From the NCBI RefSeq assembly GCF_000484635.1, contig NZ_AXVM01000001.1, positions 1 to 64,000 of the forward strand: a DNA stretch of 64,000 bases, written 5' to 3'. How positions within the stretch are numbered: the first letter of the stretch is position 1; the number at the start of each line of letters is the position of its first letter. The stretch is from Comamonas badia DSM 17552. Lineage in GTDB: Bacteria > Pseudomonadota > Gammaproteobacteria > Burkholderiales > Burkholderiaceae_C. A model generated the notes under the pieces. It ran no database searches. It was not told the DNA's origin and saw nothing but the letters and a program-made list of their open reading frames with translations. Shown here in pieces: positions 16,875 through 28,042 of the stretch. The position numbers and the translations under genes are program-made.

Positions 16875-17084
16875 TCGGCCGGCCGGGGCGTCGAGGCCCG
16901 AGGTCTCGGCGCCCCTCATTTGATTTGAGCTATCGCATGCTTTGTCGTGATTGACAACAGCAGGTGAACGCCATCGGGCATCATGACCCCATGGTCGACC
17001 CGGCTTTTCAAGCCCTCGTGTTCGACCGTCGCCCGGGCAGGGCCTGGGGCGCTCCGAAGTTCATCCTGAAGCAAAAGGCGATTC

Positions 17085-18434
17085 ATGCGAAATCTCAAGC
17101 GCACGTTCTGGGGCGCACTGCTCATTCTGGCCATCCTGTGGCTGGTGGCCGAGCCCACCGTTTTTCAGTCCAGCAACTTCTTCGCCCTGCGCGGCCACAT
17201 GGTGCAGTTGACGGGCGTGCTCGCCATGGGCTGCATGAGCCTGGCGATGGTGCTGGCGCTGCGGCCGCTGTGGCCCCAGGCCTGGCTGGGCGGGCTCGAC
17301 AAGATGTACCGCCTGCACAAGTGGCTCGGCATCGCGGCCCTGGTCGTCTCCATCGTCCACTGGCTGTGGGCCAAGGGTCCGAAATGGGCGGTGGGCTGGG
17401 GCTGGCTCGCGCCGCCGGAGCGCGGCCCGCGGCCCATCATCGACAACCCGATCCAGGCCTGGATGAGCAGCCAGCGCGGCGTGGCCGAGGGCGTGGGCGA
17501 ATGGGCCTTTTACGCCGCCGTCGTCCTGATTGCCCTGGCACTGATCCAGCGCTTTCCCTATCGCGCCTTCTACAAGACGCATCGCCTGCTGGCCGTCGCC
17601 TACCTCGTGCTGGTCTATCACGCCCTGCTGCTGCTGGAGTTTCGCGACTGGGTGCGGCCCCTGGGTTGGCTGATGGCCGTGCTGCTGGCCAGCGGCACCT
17701 GGGCCGCACTGGTGGTGCTGGTGCGCAAGGTGGGCGCCCGCCGGCAGGTGCAGGCAAAAATCCAGTCGCTGAACTACTTTGCCGGCGTGAAAGCGCTGCT
17801 GATCGAGGCCGAGGCGCCGGGCTGGCCGGGCCACAAGGCGGGCCAGTTCGCTTTTGCCATGTCGGACGCGTCGGAAGGGGCTCACCCCTACACCATCGCC
17901 TCCAGCTGGCACGCCAGGCAGCCCCGGGTCAGCTTCGTCGTCAAGGAACTGGGCGATCACACCAGGCTGCTGCGCGAGCAACTTCAGGTTGGCCAGTCCC
18001 TGAAGATCGAGGGGCCCTACGGCTGCTTCACCTTCGACGACGGCCGTGCGCGCCAGATCTGGGTCGGCGGGGGCATCGGCATTACGCCCTTCATCGGGCG
18101 CATGCAGCACATGGCGATGGAGCAGTCCAACCAGGACTGGCCCGAGAACCAGCAGATCGACCTGTTCCACAGCACCACCGAGGTCGATGAGGACGCGCTG
18201 GGCCGGCTGGCAGCCGATGCGCGCTCGGCGCAGGTGAGGCTGCACGTGCTGATCGACGCGCGCGACGGCCGGCTGACGGGCGAACGCCTGCGCGACGCCG
18301 TTCCGGGCTGGCAAGAGGCGAGCGTCTGGTTCTGCGGGCCGGCGGGCTTTGGCGAGGCGCTCAAGAATGACCTGGCCGCGCACGGCTTTCCGGTCGAGCA
18401 GCGCTTCCATCAGGAGTTGTTCTCGATGCGCTAG
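17085..18434 (+). CDS. Ferric-reductase-like transmembrane flavoprotein
   Basis: The 449-residue protein has an N-terminal six-helix ferric reductase / cytochrome b domain (about 1-215). Candidate haem ligands are in MYRLHKWLGIAALVVSIVHW and YKTHRLLAVAYLVLVYHALL. FAD-binding (HPYTIASSW, about 270) and NAD(P)-binding (IWVGGGIGITPFIGRM, about 327) ferredoxin-reductase domains follow. The FRE/NOX-like protein should move electrons from cytosolic NAD(P)H across the inner membrane to a periplasmic acceptor such as ferric iron; the acceptor is unknown. It stands alone, with 210 bases upstream in which I see at most a degenerate TAGCT-type repeat (about 16917-16965). Confidence 0.85.
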   Translation: MRNLKRTFWGALLILAILWLVAEPTVFQSSNFFALRGHMVQLTGVLAMGCMSLAMVLALRPLWPQAWLGGLDKMYRLHKWLGIAALVVSIVHWLWAKGPKWAVGWGWLAPPERGPRPIIDNPIQAWMSSQRGVAEGVGEWAFYAAVVLIALALIQRFPYRAFYKTHRLLAVAYLVLVYHALLLLEFRDWVRPLGWLMAVLLASGTWAALVVLVRKVGARRQVQAKIQSLNYFAGVKALLIEAEAPGWPGHKAGQFAFAMSDASEGAHPYTIASSWHARQPRVSFVVKELGDHTRLLREQLQVGQSLKIEGPYGCFTFDDGRARQIWVGGGIGITPFIGRMQHMAMEQSNQDWPENQQIDLFHSTTEVDEDALGRLAADARSAQVRLHVLIDARDGRLTGERLRDAVPGWQEASVWFCGPAGFGEALKNDLAAHGFPVEQRFHQELFSMR

Positions 18435-18509
18435 CTAGCGCGGTCGTACGGCACGGGTAGAGTCGGTGCCGAAGGTTCGCAAGCCCATCACCACCGTCAG
18501 GAGGTTTTC

Positions 18510-19415
18510 ATGAAAGTCGCCATCATCGGTCTGGGACACATGGGCATGGGCATGGCCCGGAATCTGCTCAAGGCGGGGCACGCCGTCACGGCTTTCGATC
18601 TGTCCAAGCCCGCCATGGATGCCGCCGCCAAAGCCGGCATGGCCACGGCCGCATCCGGGCCCGCCGCCGCAGCCGACGTCGACGTGGTCATCACGGTGCT
18701 GCCCGCGGGCAAGCATGTGCTGGGCGCCTACCGCGGCGAGCATGGCAACGACGGGCTACTGGGCGCCGCCAAAAAGGGAACCCTGTTCATGGACTGCTCG
18801 ACGATCGGCGTGGACGAGACGCGCGAGGCGGCCGAGCTGGCGCGCCAGGCCGGCCACCGCGGCATGGATGCGCCGATCTCCGGCGGCATGGTCGGCGCAG
18901 ACGACGGCACGCTCACCTTCATGATCGGCGGCGACGCAGCGGATTTCGAATTCGTCAAGCCGCTCACCTCGGCCATGGGCAAGCACAGCGTCTATTGCGG
19001 CAGCCATGGCGCGGGCCTGATTGCCAAGATTTGCAACAACATGCTGCTGAGCATCAACCAGATCGGCGCGGCCGAAGCCTTCAACCTCGGCGCGAAACTG
19101 GGCATGGACCCCAAGAAGCTGTTCGAGGTCATCTCCATATCCAGCGGCCAGAGCTGGTCGGTCACCACCAACAGCCCGGTTCCCGGCACCGTCGCGTCGG
19201 CGCCGTCCAGCCACCACTTCGAGCCCGGCGCAGTGCCCCACACCCTGGCCAAGGATCTGGGTCTGGCTGCGAAGGCCATGGAAAGCGCGAACTATCACTG
19301 CCAGCTGGGCACGCAGGCACGCGAGCTGTACGAGAAGATGACCGCCTCCCAATTTGCCGATCAGGATTTCAGCGGCATCATCAACTACCTGGCAAGCGAA
19401 AACGGCAGCCGATAA
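18510..19415 (+). CDS. 3-hydroxyisobutyrate dehydrogenase-family oxidoreductase
   Basis: This is a 301-residue beta-hydroxyacid dehydrogenase. The NAD(P) Rossmann motif is IGLGHMGMGMARNLLKAGH. The substrate-binding signature is FMDCSTIGVDETREAA and DAPISGGMVGADDGTL, with the catalytic lysine in GAGLIAKICNNMLL. It is most similar in pattern to MmsB (valine catabolism); tartronate-semialdehyde reductases are the main alternative. CAGGAGG precedes the ATG. It is not surrounded by other valine genes, so the pathway is open. It lies 57 bases upstream of the HdeD gene. Confidence 0.85.
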   Translation: MKVAIIGLGHMGMGMARNLLKAGHAVTAFDLSKPAMDAAAKAGMATAASGPAAAADVDVVITVLPAGKHVLGAYRGEHGNDGLLGAAKKGTLFMDCSTIGVDETREAAELARQAGHRGMDAPISGGMVGADDGTLTFMIGGDAADFEFVKPLTSAMGKHSVYCGSHGAGLIAKICNNMLLSINQIGAAEAFNLGAKLGMDPKKLFEVISISSGQSWSVTTNSPVPGTVASAPSSHHFEPGAVPHTLAKDLGLAAKAMESANYHCQLGTQARELYEKMTASQFADQDFSGIINYLASENGSR

Positions 19416-19472
19416 GCGGCCTCACACAGTCACAATCAGCCTGTCACTTTGTTGCCCCATAAGGAGGAAATC

Positions 19473-20057
19473 ATGAGCAATGATGCCAACTCATCGCCCC
19501 TGCTGCGCGACGCCCTGGCCTTTGCCAAGACCAACTGGTGGCTGTTCCTGCTGGGCGGTGTGCTCTACATCCTGTTCGGCGTGCTCGCACTGGCGCGGCC
19601 GGCCGAGGCGCTGCTCGCGCTGGCGGTGGTGTTCGCCGCGTTCCTGCTGGTGGACGGGATTTTCAGCGTCATCCGCGCACTGGGCGCCAAGGGCGCCGAC
19701 GGCCGCTGGTGGGTGTTCTTCGGCGGCCTGCTCAGTATCGGGGTCGGGCTCTACGCGCTGCTGGGGCCGGTCAACACGGCGCTGCTGTTCGTCTACGTGA
19801 TCGCCTTCCAGGCCATTCTGTTCGGCGTGTCGGTCTTCATGTTCGGCGTCAACATCCGCAAGGCCGTGAACGGCGAATGGGTGCTGTACCTGACCGGCAT
19901 CGTCTCGGTGCTGTTCGGCCTGCTGCTGGTGGGGGCGCCGGGCATCGGCGGCCTGAGCGTGTCCCTGATGGTGGGCGGCTGGTCGCTGGTGATCGGCATC
20001 CTGCGCGTGCTGTTCGCCTTCCGGGTGCGCAGCCTGGTGCGCCACGCGACCCGCTGA
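19473..20057 (+). CDS. HdeD-family (DUF308) membrane protein
   Basis: The 194-residue integral membrane protein has about six hydrophobic helices arranged as three DUF308 pairs (WWLFLLGGVLYILFGVLAL, WWVFFGGLLSIGVGLYALL, WVLYLTGIVSVLFGLLLVG). The layout matches HdeD-like proteins, which are tied to acid stress in E. coli and are of unknown role elsewhere. I start at 19473 because AAGGAGGAAAT lies at ideal spacing; an upstream in-frame codon at 19449 would cover that site. The family is broad and function is not established. Confidence 0.85.
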   Translation: MSNDANSSPLLRDALAFAKTNWWLFLLGGVLYILFGVLALARPAEALLALAVVFAAFLLVDGIFSVIRALGAKGADGRWWVFFGGLLSIGVGLYALLGPVNTALLFVYVIAFQAILFGVSVFMFGVNIRKAVNGEWVLYLTGIVSVLFGLLLVGAPGIGGLSVSLMVGGWSLVIGILRVLFAFRVRSLVRHATR

Positions 20058-20136
20058 GCGCCTCAAATTTCTGCAACACAAGGAAGGCGCTGCCTGCGAC
20101 CTACCCACACCCGTTGAAACACCAAGAGCACCAGGT

Positions 20137-20427
20137 TCAGACCACGTAATCAAGAACCACCATCTGCGTCGTGCGGGCTGCGACAAATTGGCGCAATGCA
20201 TCATGCTCAGGCGTGGTCTGGTAGTGGTCGTGCGCCTGCACGCCTGAAAAATCGGCCACGATGGCATGGGTGAATTGCGGCGAGCGCTTCGATGCGTTGA
20301 CGACCAAGCGCATCCGTATCAAACCCGGCACCACCTGCTGGAGCAATTCACAGTGGTGCTCGATGAAGGCCCGGTCGCTCTCGCTCAAGGCCTGCTTGAA
20401 CCCCATCAGCACGAGGTGGTGAAACAT
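20137..20427 (-). CDS. Dabb (stress-responsive alpha/beta barrel) domain protein
   Basis: This small 96-residue protein consists of one Dabb ferredoxin-like domain: MFHHLVLMGFKQ at the first strand, VPGLIRMRLVVNASKRSPQF in the middle, and HDHYQTTPEHDALRQFV at the end. Such proteins form dimeric barrels; some act as cyclases or stress proteins, most are uncharacterised. It lies 11 bases downstream of a truncated SDR gene on the same strand and was probably once cotranscribed with it. With that gene broken, its promoter is unclear. Confidence 0.8.
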   Translation of the reverse strand: MFHHLVLMGFKQALSESDRAFIEHHCELLQQVVPGLIRMRLVVNASKRSPQFTHAIVADFSGVQAHDHYQTTPEHDALRQFVAARTTQMVVLDYVV

Positions 20428-20438
20428 CAGCTTGGCGC

Positions 20439-20735
20439 TCAGGAAATGGTGAGACCACCATCCACCGACAGGATGTGCCCGGTAGTGGAACGCGAATCAT
20501 CGCAAGCGAGGAACAGGGCCGCCTTGGCCACGTCTTCGGGCGTCACCATGCCAAACAGCTGATTCTGGGCCGACAGGTTGGTGGCGTCGTTGTTGGCCAT
20601 CATCTTGAGCACCCGCTCGGTCGATGTGGCGCCGGGCGCGATGGCGTTGACCCGCACATGCTCGGCCGCATATTCCACCGCCATCGAACGCGTCAGCGCA
20701 CTGACGGCGCCCTTGGCGGCCGTGTACCTGATGGC
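20439..20735 (-). pseudogene. SDR-family dehydrogenase, N-terminal half lost
   Basis: About 98 codons keep the C-terminal half of a classical SDR. They start exactly at the active-site tyrosine (AIRYTAAKGAVSALTRSMAV) and run through VRVNAIAPGATSTERVL to the C-terminal FLACDDSRSTTGHILSVDGG. The cofactor-binding half (about 150 residues) is missing. At about 20735 the reading abruptly changes to plus-strand phage portal sequence. The remainder is unlikely to be functional because the Rossmann glycine motif is gone. The break looks like a prophage excision or rearrangement scar. Confidence 0.85.
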
Positions 20736-21186
20736 CTGCGTACTGCTCAGAGGCAATGCCTTTGCCCGCATCGTGCGCGGCTGGGATGGTCAAGTGAGGG
20801 AACTGTGGCCCCTGAACCCCGACAACGTGACGGTGCAACGCACGGCATCCGGCCTGGTGTACGACCACACGAAGGACGGCGTTCTGACCCGCCTGCTGGC
20901 GCATGAAGTGCTGCACCTGCGCCACCGCCTGGGCGACGATGGCGTTTTGGGTATCTCGCCTATTGCTGCCGCGCGTGGCGTGGTGGAACTGGCCCAAGCC
21001 GAGAACGAGCATGGTGTGAGCACGTTCCGCAACGGCGCAAAGATGCTGGGTGTTCTCAAGTTCCCCGGCAAGCTCAAACCCGAGCAGCGCCAAGCCATCG
21101 CCACGAGCTGGGCCAGCCAGCATGCAGGCGGGAGCAATGCAGGCCGCACCGCCAGCGGTACAGAATCACGGCCATCATTCAAGTGA
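20731..21186 (+). pseudogene. Phage portal protein fragment (HK97-type)
   Basis: The plus strand encodes about 150 residues typical of the central part of a phage portal protein: LLRGNAFARIVRGWDGQV, LWPLNPDNVTVQRT, HEVLHLRHRLGDDGVLGISP and FRNGAKMLGVLKFPGKL. Both the N-terminal and C-terminal parts of a normal portal (about 400 residues) are absent, and no other head, tail or packaging gene is near. The fragment abuts the broken SDR gene on one side. On the other it is about 135 bases from a tRNA-Pro gene, a common prophage attachment target. It is a decayed prophage relic. Confidence 0.8.
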
Positions 21187-21266
21187 AGTCCAACAGGCGC
21201 GAGACTCAGTTGATGGTGAAGTCGTGAGCAATTGCAGTAACCATGCAGTAACGGGCCAGAAACAAC

Positions 21267-21300
21267 GAAGCCACCGCAGTGGGTGGCTTCTTGTAAGTTG
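21267..21300 (+). terminator. Possible terminator stem-loop after the phage relic
   Basis: GAAGCCACC (21267-21275) pairs with GGTGGCTTC (21282-21290); the following T tract is poor. It may be a phage or tRNA-flanking terminator. GCAGTAAC occurs twice just before it (about 21235-21252). Confidence 0.4.
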
Positions 21301-21321
21301 TTGATTTTTATGGTGTTTATC

Positions 21322-21398
21322 TGGTCGGGGTGAGAGGATTCGAACCTCCGGCCTCTACGTCCCGAACGTAGCGCTCTACCAGGCTAAGCTACACCCCG
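21322..21398 (-). tRNA. tRNA-Pro(CGG)
   Basis: The minus strand folds as a complete tRNA of 77 bases with CCA encoded. The acceptor stem CGGGGTG pairs with CACCCCG, the anticodon stem-loop is CTACG-TTCGGGA-CGTAG giving anticodon CGG, and the T loop is GGTTCGAATCC. It lies between the phage portal relic and ispB. Confidence 0.95.
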
Positions 21399-21423
21399 AT
21401 TGCTCTGCATTCTCTCAGCAAGC

Positions 21424-22473
21424 TCACACTCGCCGCTCAAGCAACTGAGCCGCTAATTGTAGCAGGGCCCGGGTGTAAAAATTCGCCGGGAGTGCAGACA
21501 ATGCCTGCATTGCCAACTGTGCCTGTGCCTGTGCCGCGGCCCGCGTGGCGCTCATGGCATCTGTCGCGCGCACGACGCCTGCCACCGCTGCCAGTTCGTC
21601 GGTGGATCCAGTCTCTATCACCCTTCGCAGCAGCGCTCGCTGCCCCTCGTCGCCACGCTGCATCGCTATGATGAGCGGCAACGTCATCTTGCCTTCACGC
21701 AGGTCATCGCCGATGTTCTTGCCCATTTCATGTGCATCGCCTTCGTAATCCAATGCATCATCTATGACTTGGAACGCCGTACCCAGTGCCTGCCCGTAAT
21801 CGGCACAGGCCTGTTCAACCAGGGCATTGCTGCCAGCAAGCACCGCAGCCAGGCGCGCACTGGCTTCGAACAGTTTGGCTGTCTTGGAGCGAATCACTTC
21901 CAGGTACCCGGCCTCGGTAAGACTGGCGTCGTGCGTATTCACCAGTTGCTGAACCTCGCCCTCGGCAATCACGTTGGTCGCGTCTGCGAGAATTTCCATC
22001 ACCCGCATGTCGCCAGTTTGCACCATCATCTGGAAGGCGCGCGAGTACAGAAAATCGCCGACAAGCACGCTGGCCGGGTTGCCAAAATTTTCATTCGCCG
22101 TCGCGTGCCCGCGGCGCAGGGTTGAGCCGTCCACGACATCGTCATGCAGCAGTGTCGCGGTATGGATGAATTCCACCACCGCTGCCAGGTTGAAGCGCCG
22201 GGCATCCCGGTGTCCCAGCGCGCCGGACATGAGCAGCAGCAGCGTGGGCCGCAGGCGTTTGCCGCCCGCCTGAATGATGTATCGCGCCACCTCGCCTACC
22301 AGAGCCACTGAAGAACCCAGCCGCGCGGCAATGACCTTGTCCACTTCGCGCATATCATCGGCGATCAAGGCCAAGGCGGCGGATGTGCTGGGTGCAGGAG
22401 CGCTCAAGGAAGAACTCACGAGGTTGGTGGACAAGTCCGGCGAATTATATGAAGCGCCGCCAATTGCGCGCAT
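21424..22473 (-). CDS. ispB: Polyprenyl (octaprenyl) diphosphate synthase
   Basis: This 349-residue trans-prenyltransferase makes the side chain of ubiquinone. Both aspartate-rich substrate motifs are present: [15 protein letters not shown] (first) and [12 protein letters not shown] (second). [12 protein letters not shown] marks the isopentenyl diphosphate site. The first 35 residues are unusually polar and unconserved, so the true start may be downstream (for example a GTG giving [10 protein letters not shown]). It is divergent from rplU-rpmA-obg, the usual ispB neighbourhood in proteobacteria. Confidence 0.92.
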   Translation of the reverse strand: MRAIGGASYNSPDLSTNLVSSSLSAPAPSTSAALALIADDMREVDKVIAARLGSSVALVGEVARYIIQAGGKRLRPTLLLLMSGALGHRDARRFNLAAVVEFIHTATLLHDDVVDGSTLRRGHATANENFGNPASVLVGDFLYSRAFQMMVQTGDMRVMEILADATNVIAEGEVQQLVNTHDASLTEAGYLEVIRSKTAKLFEASARLAAVLAGSNALVEQACADYGQALGTAFQVIDDALDYEGDAHEMGKNIGDDLREGKMTLPLIIAMQRGDEGQRALLRRVIETGSTDELAAVAGVVRATDAMSATRAAAQAQAQLAMQALSALPANFYTRALLQLAAQLLERRV

Positions 22474-22490
22474 CTCTACGGTGCCGCAAC

Positions 22491-22519
22491 TTGGTCAATG
22501 ATGCGGTATCCAGTACAAT
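22491..22519 (+). promoter_or_regulatory. Sigma-70-type promoter of rplU-rpmA
   Basis: TTGGTC (22491-22496) and TACAAT (22514-22519) are separated by 17 bases and lie about 50 bases before the rplU start. No other good candidate is seen in the gap. Confidence 0.6.
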
Positions 22520-22569
22520 CAGCGGTTCTGCAAAAATTCGTTTGCAGATCTCACTACATAGAGGTTTAC

Positions 22570-22881
22570 ATGTACGCGGTCATAAAAACCGGCGGCAAGC
22601 AGTATCGCGTTGCCACCGGCGAGAAAATCAAGATAGAACAGATTGCTGCGGAAGTAGGCCAGGAGATCGTGCTGGATCAGGTTCTGGCTGTCGGCAACGG
22701 CAGCGAGATCAAGGTCGGCACGCCCCTGGTGTCCGGAGCGCGCGTGAAGGCAACGGTGGTGGCCCACGGCCGCCACGACAAGGTTCGCATCTTCAAGATG
22801 CGCCGGCGCAAGCACTACCAGAAACGCCAAGGCCATCGCCAGCAGTTCACCGAACTGCAGATCGGCGCGATTGCCGCTTGA
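22570..22881 (+). CDS. rplU: 50S ribosomal protein L21
   Basis: The 103-residue protein begins [14 protein letters not shown], the standard L21 N-terminus, and ends with [15 protein letters not shown]-type basic residues that contact 23S rRNA. Length and sequence are standard. GAGG precedes the ATG at 22570; an in-frame upstream extension is not part of the protein. It is the first gene of the conserved rplU-rpmA-obg set. Confidence 0.97.
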   Translation: MYAVIKTGGKQYRVATGEKIKIEQIAAEVGQEIVLDQVLAVGNGSEIKVGTPLVSGARVKATVVAHGRHDKVRIFKMRRRKHYQKRQGHRQQFTELQIGAIAA

Positions 22882-22898
22882 ATACAGGGGATTGAACC

Positions 22899-23156
22899 AT
22901 GGCACACAAAAAAGGCGGCGGCTCGACGCGAAACGGGCGCGATTCCAAGCCCAAGATGCTCGGTGTGAAGGCTTACGGCGGTGAACTGATCAGCGCCGGC
23001 TCCATCATCGTGCGCCAACGTGGCACGCGCATCCACGCCGGCACCAATGTCGGCATCGGCAAGGACCATACGCTGTTTGCGCTGGTCAATGGCCATGTGT
23101 CCTTCAGCATCAAGGGCGCCTTGTCCAAGCACACGGTCAACATCACTCCAGCCTGA
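22899..23156 (+). CDS. rpmA: 50S ribosomal protein L27
   Basis: The 85-residue protein starts [16 protein letters not shown], the conserved L27 N-terminal tail that reaches the peptidyl-transferase centre, followed by RLGVK-type [11 protein letters not shown] and [13 protein letters not shown]. It is 17 bases downstream of rplU. A strong terminator follows at 23178, so obg probably depends on read-through or its own promoter. Confidence 0.97.
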   Translation: MAHKKGGGSTRNGRDSKPKMLGVKAYGGELISAGSIIVRQRGTRIHAGTNVGIGKDHTLFALVNGHVSFSIKGALSKHTVNITPA

Positions 23157-24320
<1,164 letters not shown>

Positions 24321-24375
24321 ACTATTATTTCGATAGTATTTAGCGCACGCTCAACAAGCGTTGCAGCGATTTTTC

Positions 24376-25521
24376 ATGAAAAACCCAAGCTCTTCGCTGC
24401 GAGATGCACACCGCATCGTCGTCAAGGTCGGCTCCAGCCTCGTGACCAACGAGGGGCGCGGGCTGGATGCGCAGGCGATCGGTGAGTGGGCCCGCCAGCT
24501 TGCGGCCCTGGTGCGCGGAGAAGCCGGTATCCCGCGCGAAGTCATCATGGTCTCCAGCGGCGCGATTGCCGAGGGCATGAAACGCCTGGGCTGGCGCACC
24601 CGCCCCAGCGAGGTGCGCGAGCTGCAGGCCGCTGCAGCCGTCGGGCAGATGGGCCTGGCACAGATGTACGAAACCAAGCTGAGCGAGCAGCGCATGCCCA
24701 GCGCGCAGGTGCTGCTTACGCACGCCGACCTCGCAGACCGCGAGCGCTACCTCAACGCCCGCTCCACGCTGCTGACCTTGCTGGAGCTTGGCGTGGTGCC
24801 GGTCATCAACGAAAACGACACGGTGGTCACCGATGAAATCAAGGTGGGCGACAACGACACCCTGGGCGCGCTGGTCACCAATCTCGTCGAGGCCGACGTG
24901 CTCATCATCCTCACCGACCAACAAGGCCTGTACGCCGCCGATCCACGACGCGAACCCGATGCCGCGTTCATCCATGAAGCGCAGGCCGGCGACCCGCAGC
25001 TTGAAGCCATGGCGGGCGGCGCGGGCTCATCGATCGGCAAGGGCGGGATGATTACCAAGATCATCGCTGCCAAACGCGCCTCCGGTTCGGGCGCGGACAC
25101 CGTGATCGCATGGGGGCGTGAACCCGACGTGCTGCTGCGCCTGGCGCGGGGCGAATCCATCGGCACGCTGTTGACCGCGCGTACCCACAAGCACCAGGCG
25201 CGCAAGCAGTGGATGATGGACCATCTGCAGCTGCGCGGTTCGGTCACTGTGGATGCAGGCGCCGCTGCGGTGCTGCGCGAGGCCGGCAAGAGTCTGCTGC
25301 CGATCGGCATGGTCGCCGTTGAGGGAGAGTTCGTGCGCGGCGACGTGATCGCGGTACGCGATGCCGACGGCACCGAAATTGCCAGAGGTCTGGCCAATTA
25401 CGCCAGCGCCGAGGCGCGTCTGCTGTGCCGCAAGCCGTCTTCCGAATTCGAACGCCTGCTGGGCTACGCGGCTGATCCGGAAATGGTGCACCGCGACAAC
25501 ATGGTGCTCACACAGGGCTGA
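24376..25521 (+). CDS. proB: Glutamate 5-kinase
   Basis: The 381-residue enzyme of proline synthesis phosphorylates glutamate. The amino-acid kinase domain (about 1-265) shows [41 protein letters not shown] and [15 protein letters not shown]-terminal PUA domain (about 285-365) is present as in E. coli ProB. I choose the ATG at 24376 rather than a TTG five codons upstream. It is convergent with rppH, 20 bases away. Confidence 0.95.
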   Translation: MKNPSSSLRDAHRIVVKVGSSLVTNEGRGLDAQAIGEWARQLAALVRGEAGIPREVIMVSSGAIAEGMKRLGWRTRPSEVRELQAAAAVGQMGLAQMYETKLSEQRMPSAQVLLTHADLADRERYLNARSTLLTLLELGVVPVINENDTVVTDEIKVGDNDTLGALVTNLVEADVLIILTDQQGLYAADPRREPDAAFIHEAQAGDPQLEAMAGGAGSSIGKGGMITKIIAAKRASGSGADTVIAWGREPDVLLRLARGESIGTLLTARTHKHQARKQWMMDHLQLRGSVTVDAGAAAVLREAGKSLLPIGMVAVEGEFVRGDVIAVRDADGTEIARGLANYASAEARLLCRKPSSEFERLLGYAADPEMVHRDNMVLTQG

Positions 25522-25540
25522 TCGCGAGCCAGCCCACTTC

Positions 25541-26203
25541 TTATTGGATGGGCGGCCGCACTTCCGCATTTTCCGCATCCGTATGGGGATCCGGGTCAAA
25601 GCTGGCGCCTGGCGGAAGTTCCACACCCGGATGCACCAGCATGGAACCCGATCGATAGGCGTTGGCGTAATCTGTTCCAGCATGGTCGCGCCCGCGCATG
25701 CTGGAGCGCAGATAGCGATTGCGCTGCAAGGTGCGCGGCAGAAAGCGCGAAAGCTCGGTCAGAGCCAGTTCGTATACCCCGCGTTTGAACTCCACCACCA
25801 CATCAAGCGGCACCCAGTAATCGTTCCAGCGCCAGGCGTCAAACTCCGGGTGGTTGGTGGCGCGAAGGTTCAGATCCCAATCATTGCCCGTGAGCTGCAG
25901 CAAAAACCAGATCTGTTTTTGTCCCTTGTAGTGTCCGCGTGCATCCCGGCGGATGTAGCGGTCCGGCACCTCGTAGCGCAACCAGTCCCGCGTACGGGCA
26001 ACCACACGCACGTGGTGGGCCAACAGTCCCACCTCCTCGTGCAGTTCCCGGAATATGGCCTCTTGCGGGCTCTCGCCCCGATCGATGCCGCCTTGCGGAA
26101 ACTGCCAGCTGTGCGTACCTAAGCGCTTGCCCCAAAATACCTGGTTTCTCTGGTTGAGCAGAACGATGCCGACATTTGGCCTGAAGCCTTCCCTGTCGAG
26201 CAT
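25541..26203 (-). CDS. rppH: RNA pyrophosphohydrolase (Nudix)
   Basis: The 220-residue protein carries a complete Nudix box, [22 protein letters not shown] region (about 36-57), on an RppH/NudH scaffold beginning [17 protein letters not shown]. It removes pyrophosphate from 5'-triphosphorylated mRNA ends and so starts RNase E-dependent decay. The C-terminal 60 residues (arginine-rich, then an acidic proline-containing tail) go beyond the catalytic core, as in other beta-proteobacterial forms. It is divergent from proS. A much longer frame exists upstream but the conserved N-terminus fixes the start. Confidence 0.94.
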   Translation of the reverse strand: MLDREGFRPNVGIVLLNQRNQVFWGKRLGTHSWQFPQGGIDRGESPQEAIFRELHEEVGLLAHHVRVVARTRDWLRYEVPDRYIRRDARGHYKGQKQIWFLLQLTGNDWDLNLRATNHPEFDAWRWNDYWVPLDVVVEFKRGVYELALTELSRFLPRTLQRNRYLRSSMRGRDHAGTDYANAYRSGSMLVHPGVELPPGASFDPDPHTDAENAEVRPPIQ

Positions 26204-26293
26204 AATCTGACCCCAATTCTTGCAAATTGAATCCATTATGCACGCTTGCATTTCTGCGGCAAGCGCGGCCGCTCCGGACAGCAAATTCACGCG

Positions 26294-28042
26294 ATGAAAG
26301 CCTCCCAATTTTTCATTTCCACCCTCAAGGAAGCCCCTGCCGACGCCGAGATCGTGAGCCACCAGCTGATGATGCGCGCCGGCCTCATCAAGAAGCTGGG
26401 GGCTGGTATTTACAACTACATGCCCATGGGCCTGCGCGTGATCCGCAAGGTGGAGGCCATCGTCCGCGAGGAGATGAACCGCGCGGGCGCGGTGGAGTGC
26501 ACCATGCCCGTGGTGCAGCCGGCCGAACTCTGGCAGGAGAGCGGACGCTTTGAAAAAATGGGCCCCGAACTGCTGCGCATCAAGGACCGCCACCAGCGCG
26601 ATTTCGTGATCCAGCCCACGAGCGAAGAGGTGGTGACCGATATCGCCCGCCAGGATCTGCGCAGCCACAAGCAGCTGCCGAAGAATTTCTACCAGATCCA
26701 GACCAAGTTTCGCGATGAGCGCCGCCCGCGTTTCGGCCTGATGCGCGGGCGCGAATTCATCATGAAGGATGCTTACTCCTTCGACAAGAGCCGCGAGGCC
26801 GCGCAACTGAGTTATCAGGCGATGCGCGCAGCCTACAGCCGCATCTTTGATCGCTTCGGCCTTTCGTATCGCGCGGTGCGCGCCGATTCCGGCGCCATCG
26901 GCGGCGATCTGTCCGAGGAGTTCCAGGTGATCGCCGCCACGGGCGAAGACGCCATCGTCTATTGCCCGCAGAGCGGCTACGCCGCCAACATGGAAAAAGC
27001 CGAAGCTGCGGCTCCTAACCGCGCCCGCCCTGCCCCCGCACAGGCGCAAACACTCACGCCCACACCCGGCAAAAGTACCTGCGCACAGGTGGCCGAGTTC
27101 CTGAGCCTGCCGCTGACGCAGACCGTCAAGTCGCTGGTGCTCGCCACCGACTCCAGCAGCGATGCGGGCGAGGCCATCGGCAGCAAGGTTTGGCTGCTGC
27201 TGCTGCGCGGCGACCACGACATGAACGAAGTCAAGGTCACCAAGGTGCCAGGGCTGGATGCGGGTTTTCGCTTCGCCACTGTCGCTGAAATCGAGGAGCA
27301 CTTCGGCACCAGGCCTGGATATCTCGGGCCGCTGCACCTCGCCAAACCCGTCACCATCGTGGCCGACCGTGAAGTCGCCGTGATGGCCGACTGGGTCTGC
27401 GGCGCCAACCGCGAGGACCATCACATCACCGGCGTGAACTGGGGCCGGGACCTCCCTGAACCTGCGCTGGTAGCCGATTTGCGCAATACGGTGGCGGGTG
27501 ACCCTTCGCCCGACGGCCAAGGAGCACTGGCGATCGAGCGCGGCATCGAGATCGGCCATATCTTCTACCTCGGCACCAAATATTCAAAGGCGATGAACGC
27601 CACCTTTCTCGGCGAGGACGGCAAGCCCGCATTCTTTGAAATGGGTTGCTATGGCATCGGTATTACGCGCTTGCCTGCCGCTGCGATCGAGCAAAATCAC
27701 GACGAGCGCGGCATCGTCTGGCCTGATGCGATCGCACCTTTCACCGTAGTGCTTTGCCCCATAGGCATGGACCGCAGCGAGGTTGTTCGCAACGCGGCGG
27801 AAAAACTGCATGCGGATTTGATGGCAGCAGGTGTCGATGTCATGCTGGACGACCGTGGCGAGCGCCCCGGCGCCATGTTCGCAGACTGGGAACTCATCGG
27901 CGTACCGCATCGCGTGGTGCTCTCGGACCGAGGCCTCAAGGAGGGCAAGGTGGAATACCAGCACAGGCGCGCGAGTGAAGCCAGACAGATGAATCTGGCA
28001 GACGTCGAGCAATACCTTCTGGACCATATCGGCAGGCAATGA
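26294..28042 (+). CDS. proS: Prolyl-tRNA synthetase (bacterial type, with editing insert)
   Basis: This is a 582-residue class II synthetase. Motif 1 lies near [22 protein letters not shown]. Motif 2 is in [21 protein letters not shown] and motif 3 in [17 protein letters not shown]. An INS cis-editing domain lies between motifs 2 and 3 (about 230-400), so mischarged Ala-tRNA-Pro can be cleared. The start [15 protein letters not shown] is the conserved one; the frame is open further upstream. The stop overlaps the next start (ATGA at 28039). Confidence 0.96.
   Translation: MKASQFFISTLKEAPADAEIVSHQLMMRAGLIKKLGAGIYNYMPMGLRVIRKVEAIVREEMNRAGAVECTMPVVQPAELWQESGRFEKMGPELLRIKDRHQRDFVIQPTSEEVVTDIARQDLRSHKQLPKNFYQIQTKFRDERRPRFGLMRGREFIMKDAYSFDKSREAAQLSYQAMRAAYSRIFDRFGLSYRAVRADSGAIGGDLSEEFQVIAATGEDAIVYCPQSGYAANMEKAEAAAPNRARPAPAQAQTLTPTPGKSTCAQVAEFLSLPLTQTVKSLVLATDSSSDAGEAIGSKVWLLLLRGDHDMNEVKVTKVPGLDAGFRFATVAEIEEHFGTRPGYLGPLHLAKPVTIVADREVAVMADWVCGANREDHHITGVNWGRDLPEPALVADLRNTVAGDPSPDGQGALAIERGIEIGHIFYLGTKYSKAMNATFLGEDGKPAFFEMGCYGIGITRLPAAAIEQNHDERGIVWPDAIAPFTVVLCPIGMDRSEVVRNAAEKLHADLMAAGVDVMLDDRGERPGAMFADWELIGVPHRVVLSDRGLKEGKVEYQHRRASEARQMNLADVEQYLLDHIGRQ

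Noticed and set aside
16915-16970. A fifth TAGCT-type repeat before the ferric reductase gene
   Set aside because: Only AGCT and a rough spacing agree; the half-sites do not pair. Kept as a weak mention, not as a feature.
25541-27559. A 672-residue minus-strand open frame across proS and rppH
   Set aside because: Only the last 220 codons (RppH) show conserved motifs; the rest mirrors proS on the opposite strand and is a GC-rich shadow.
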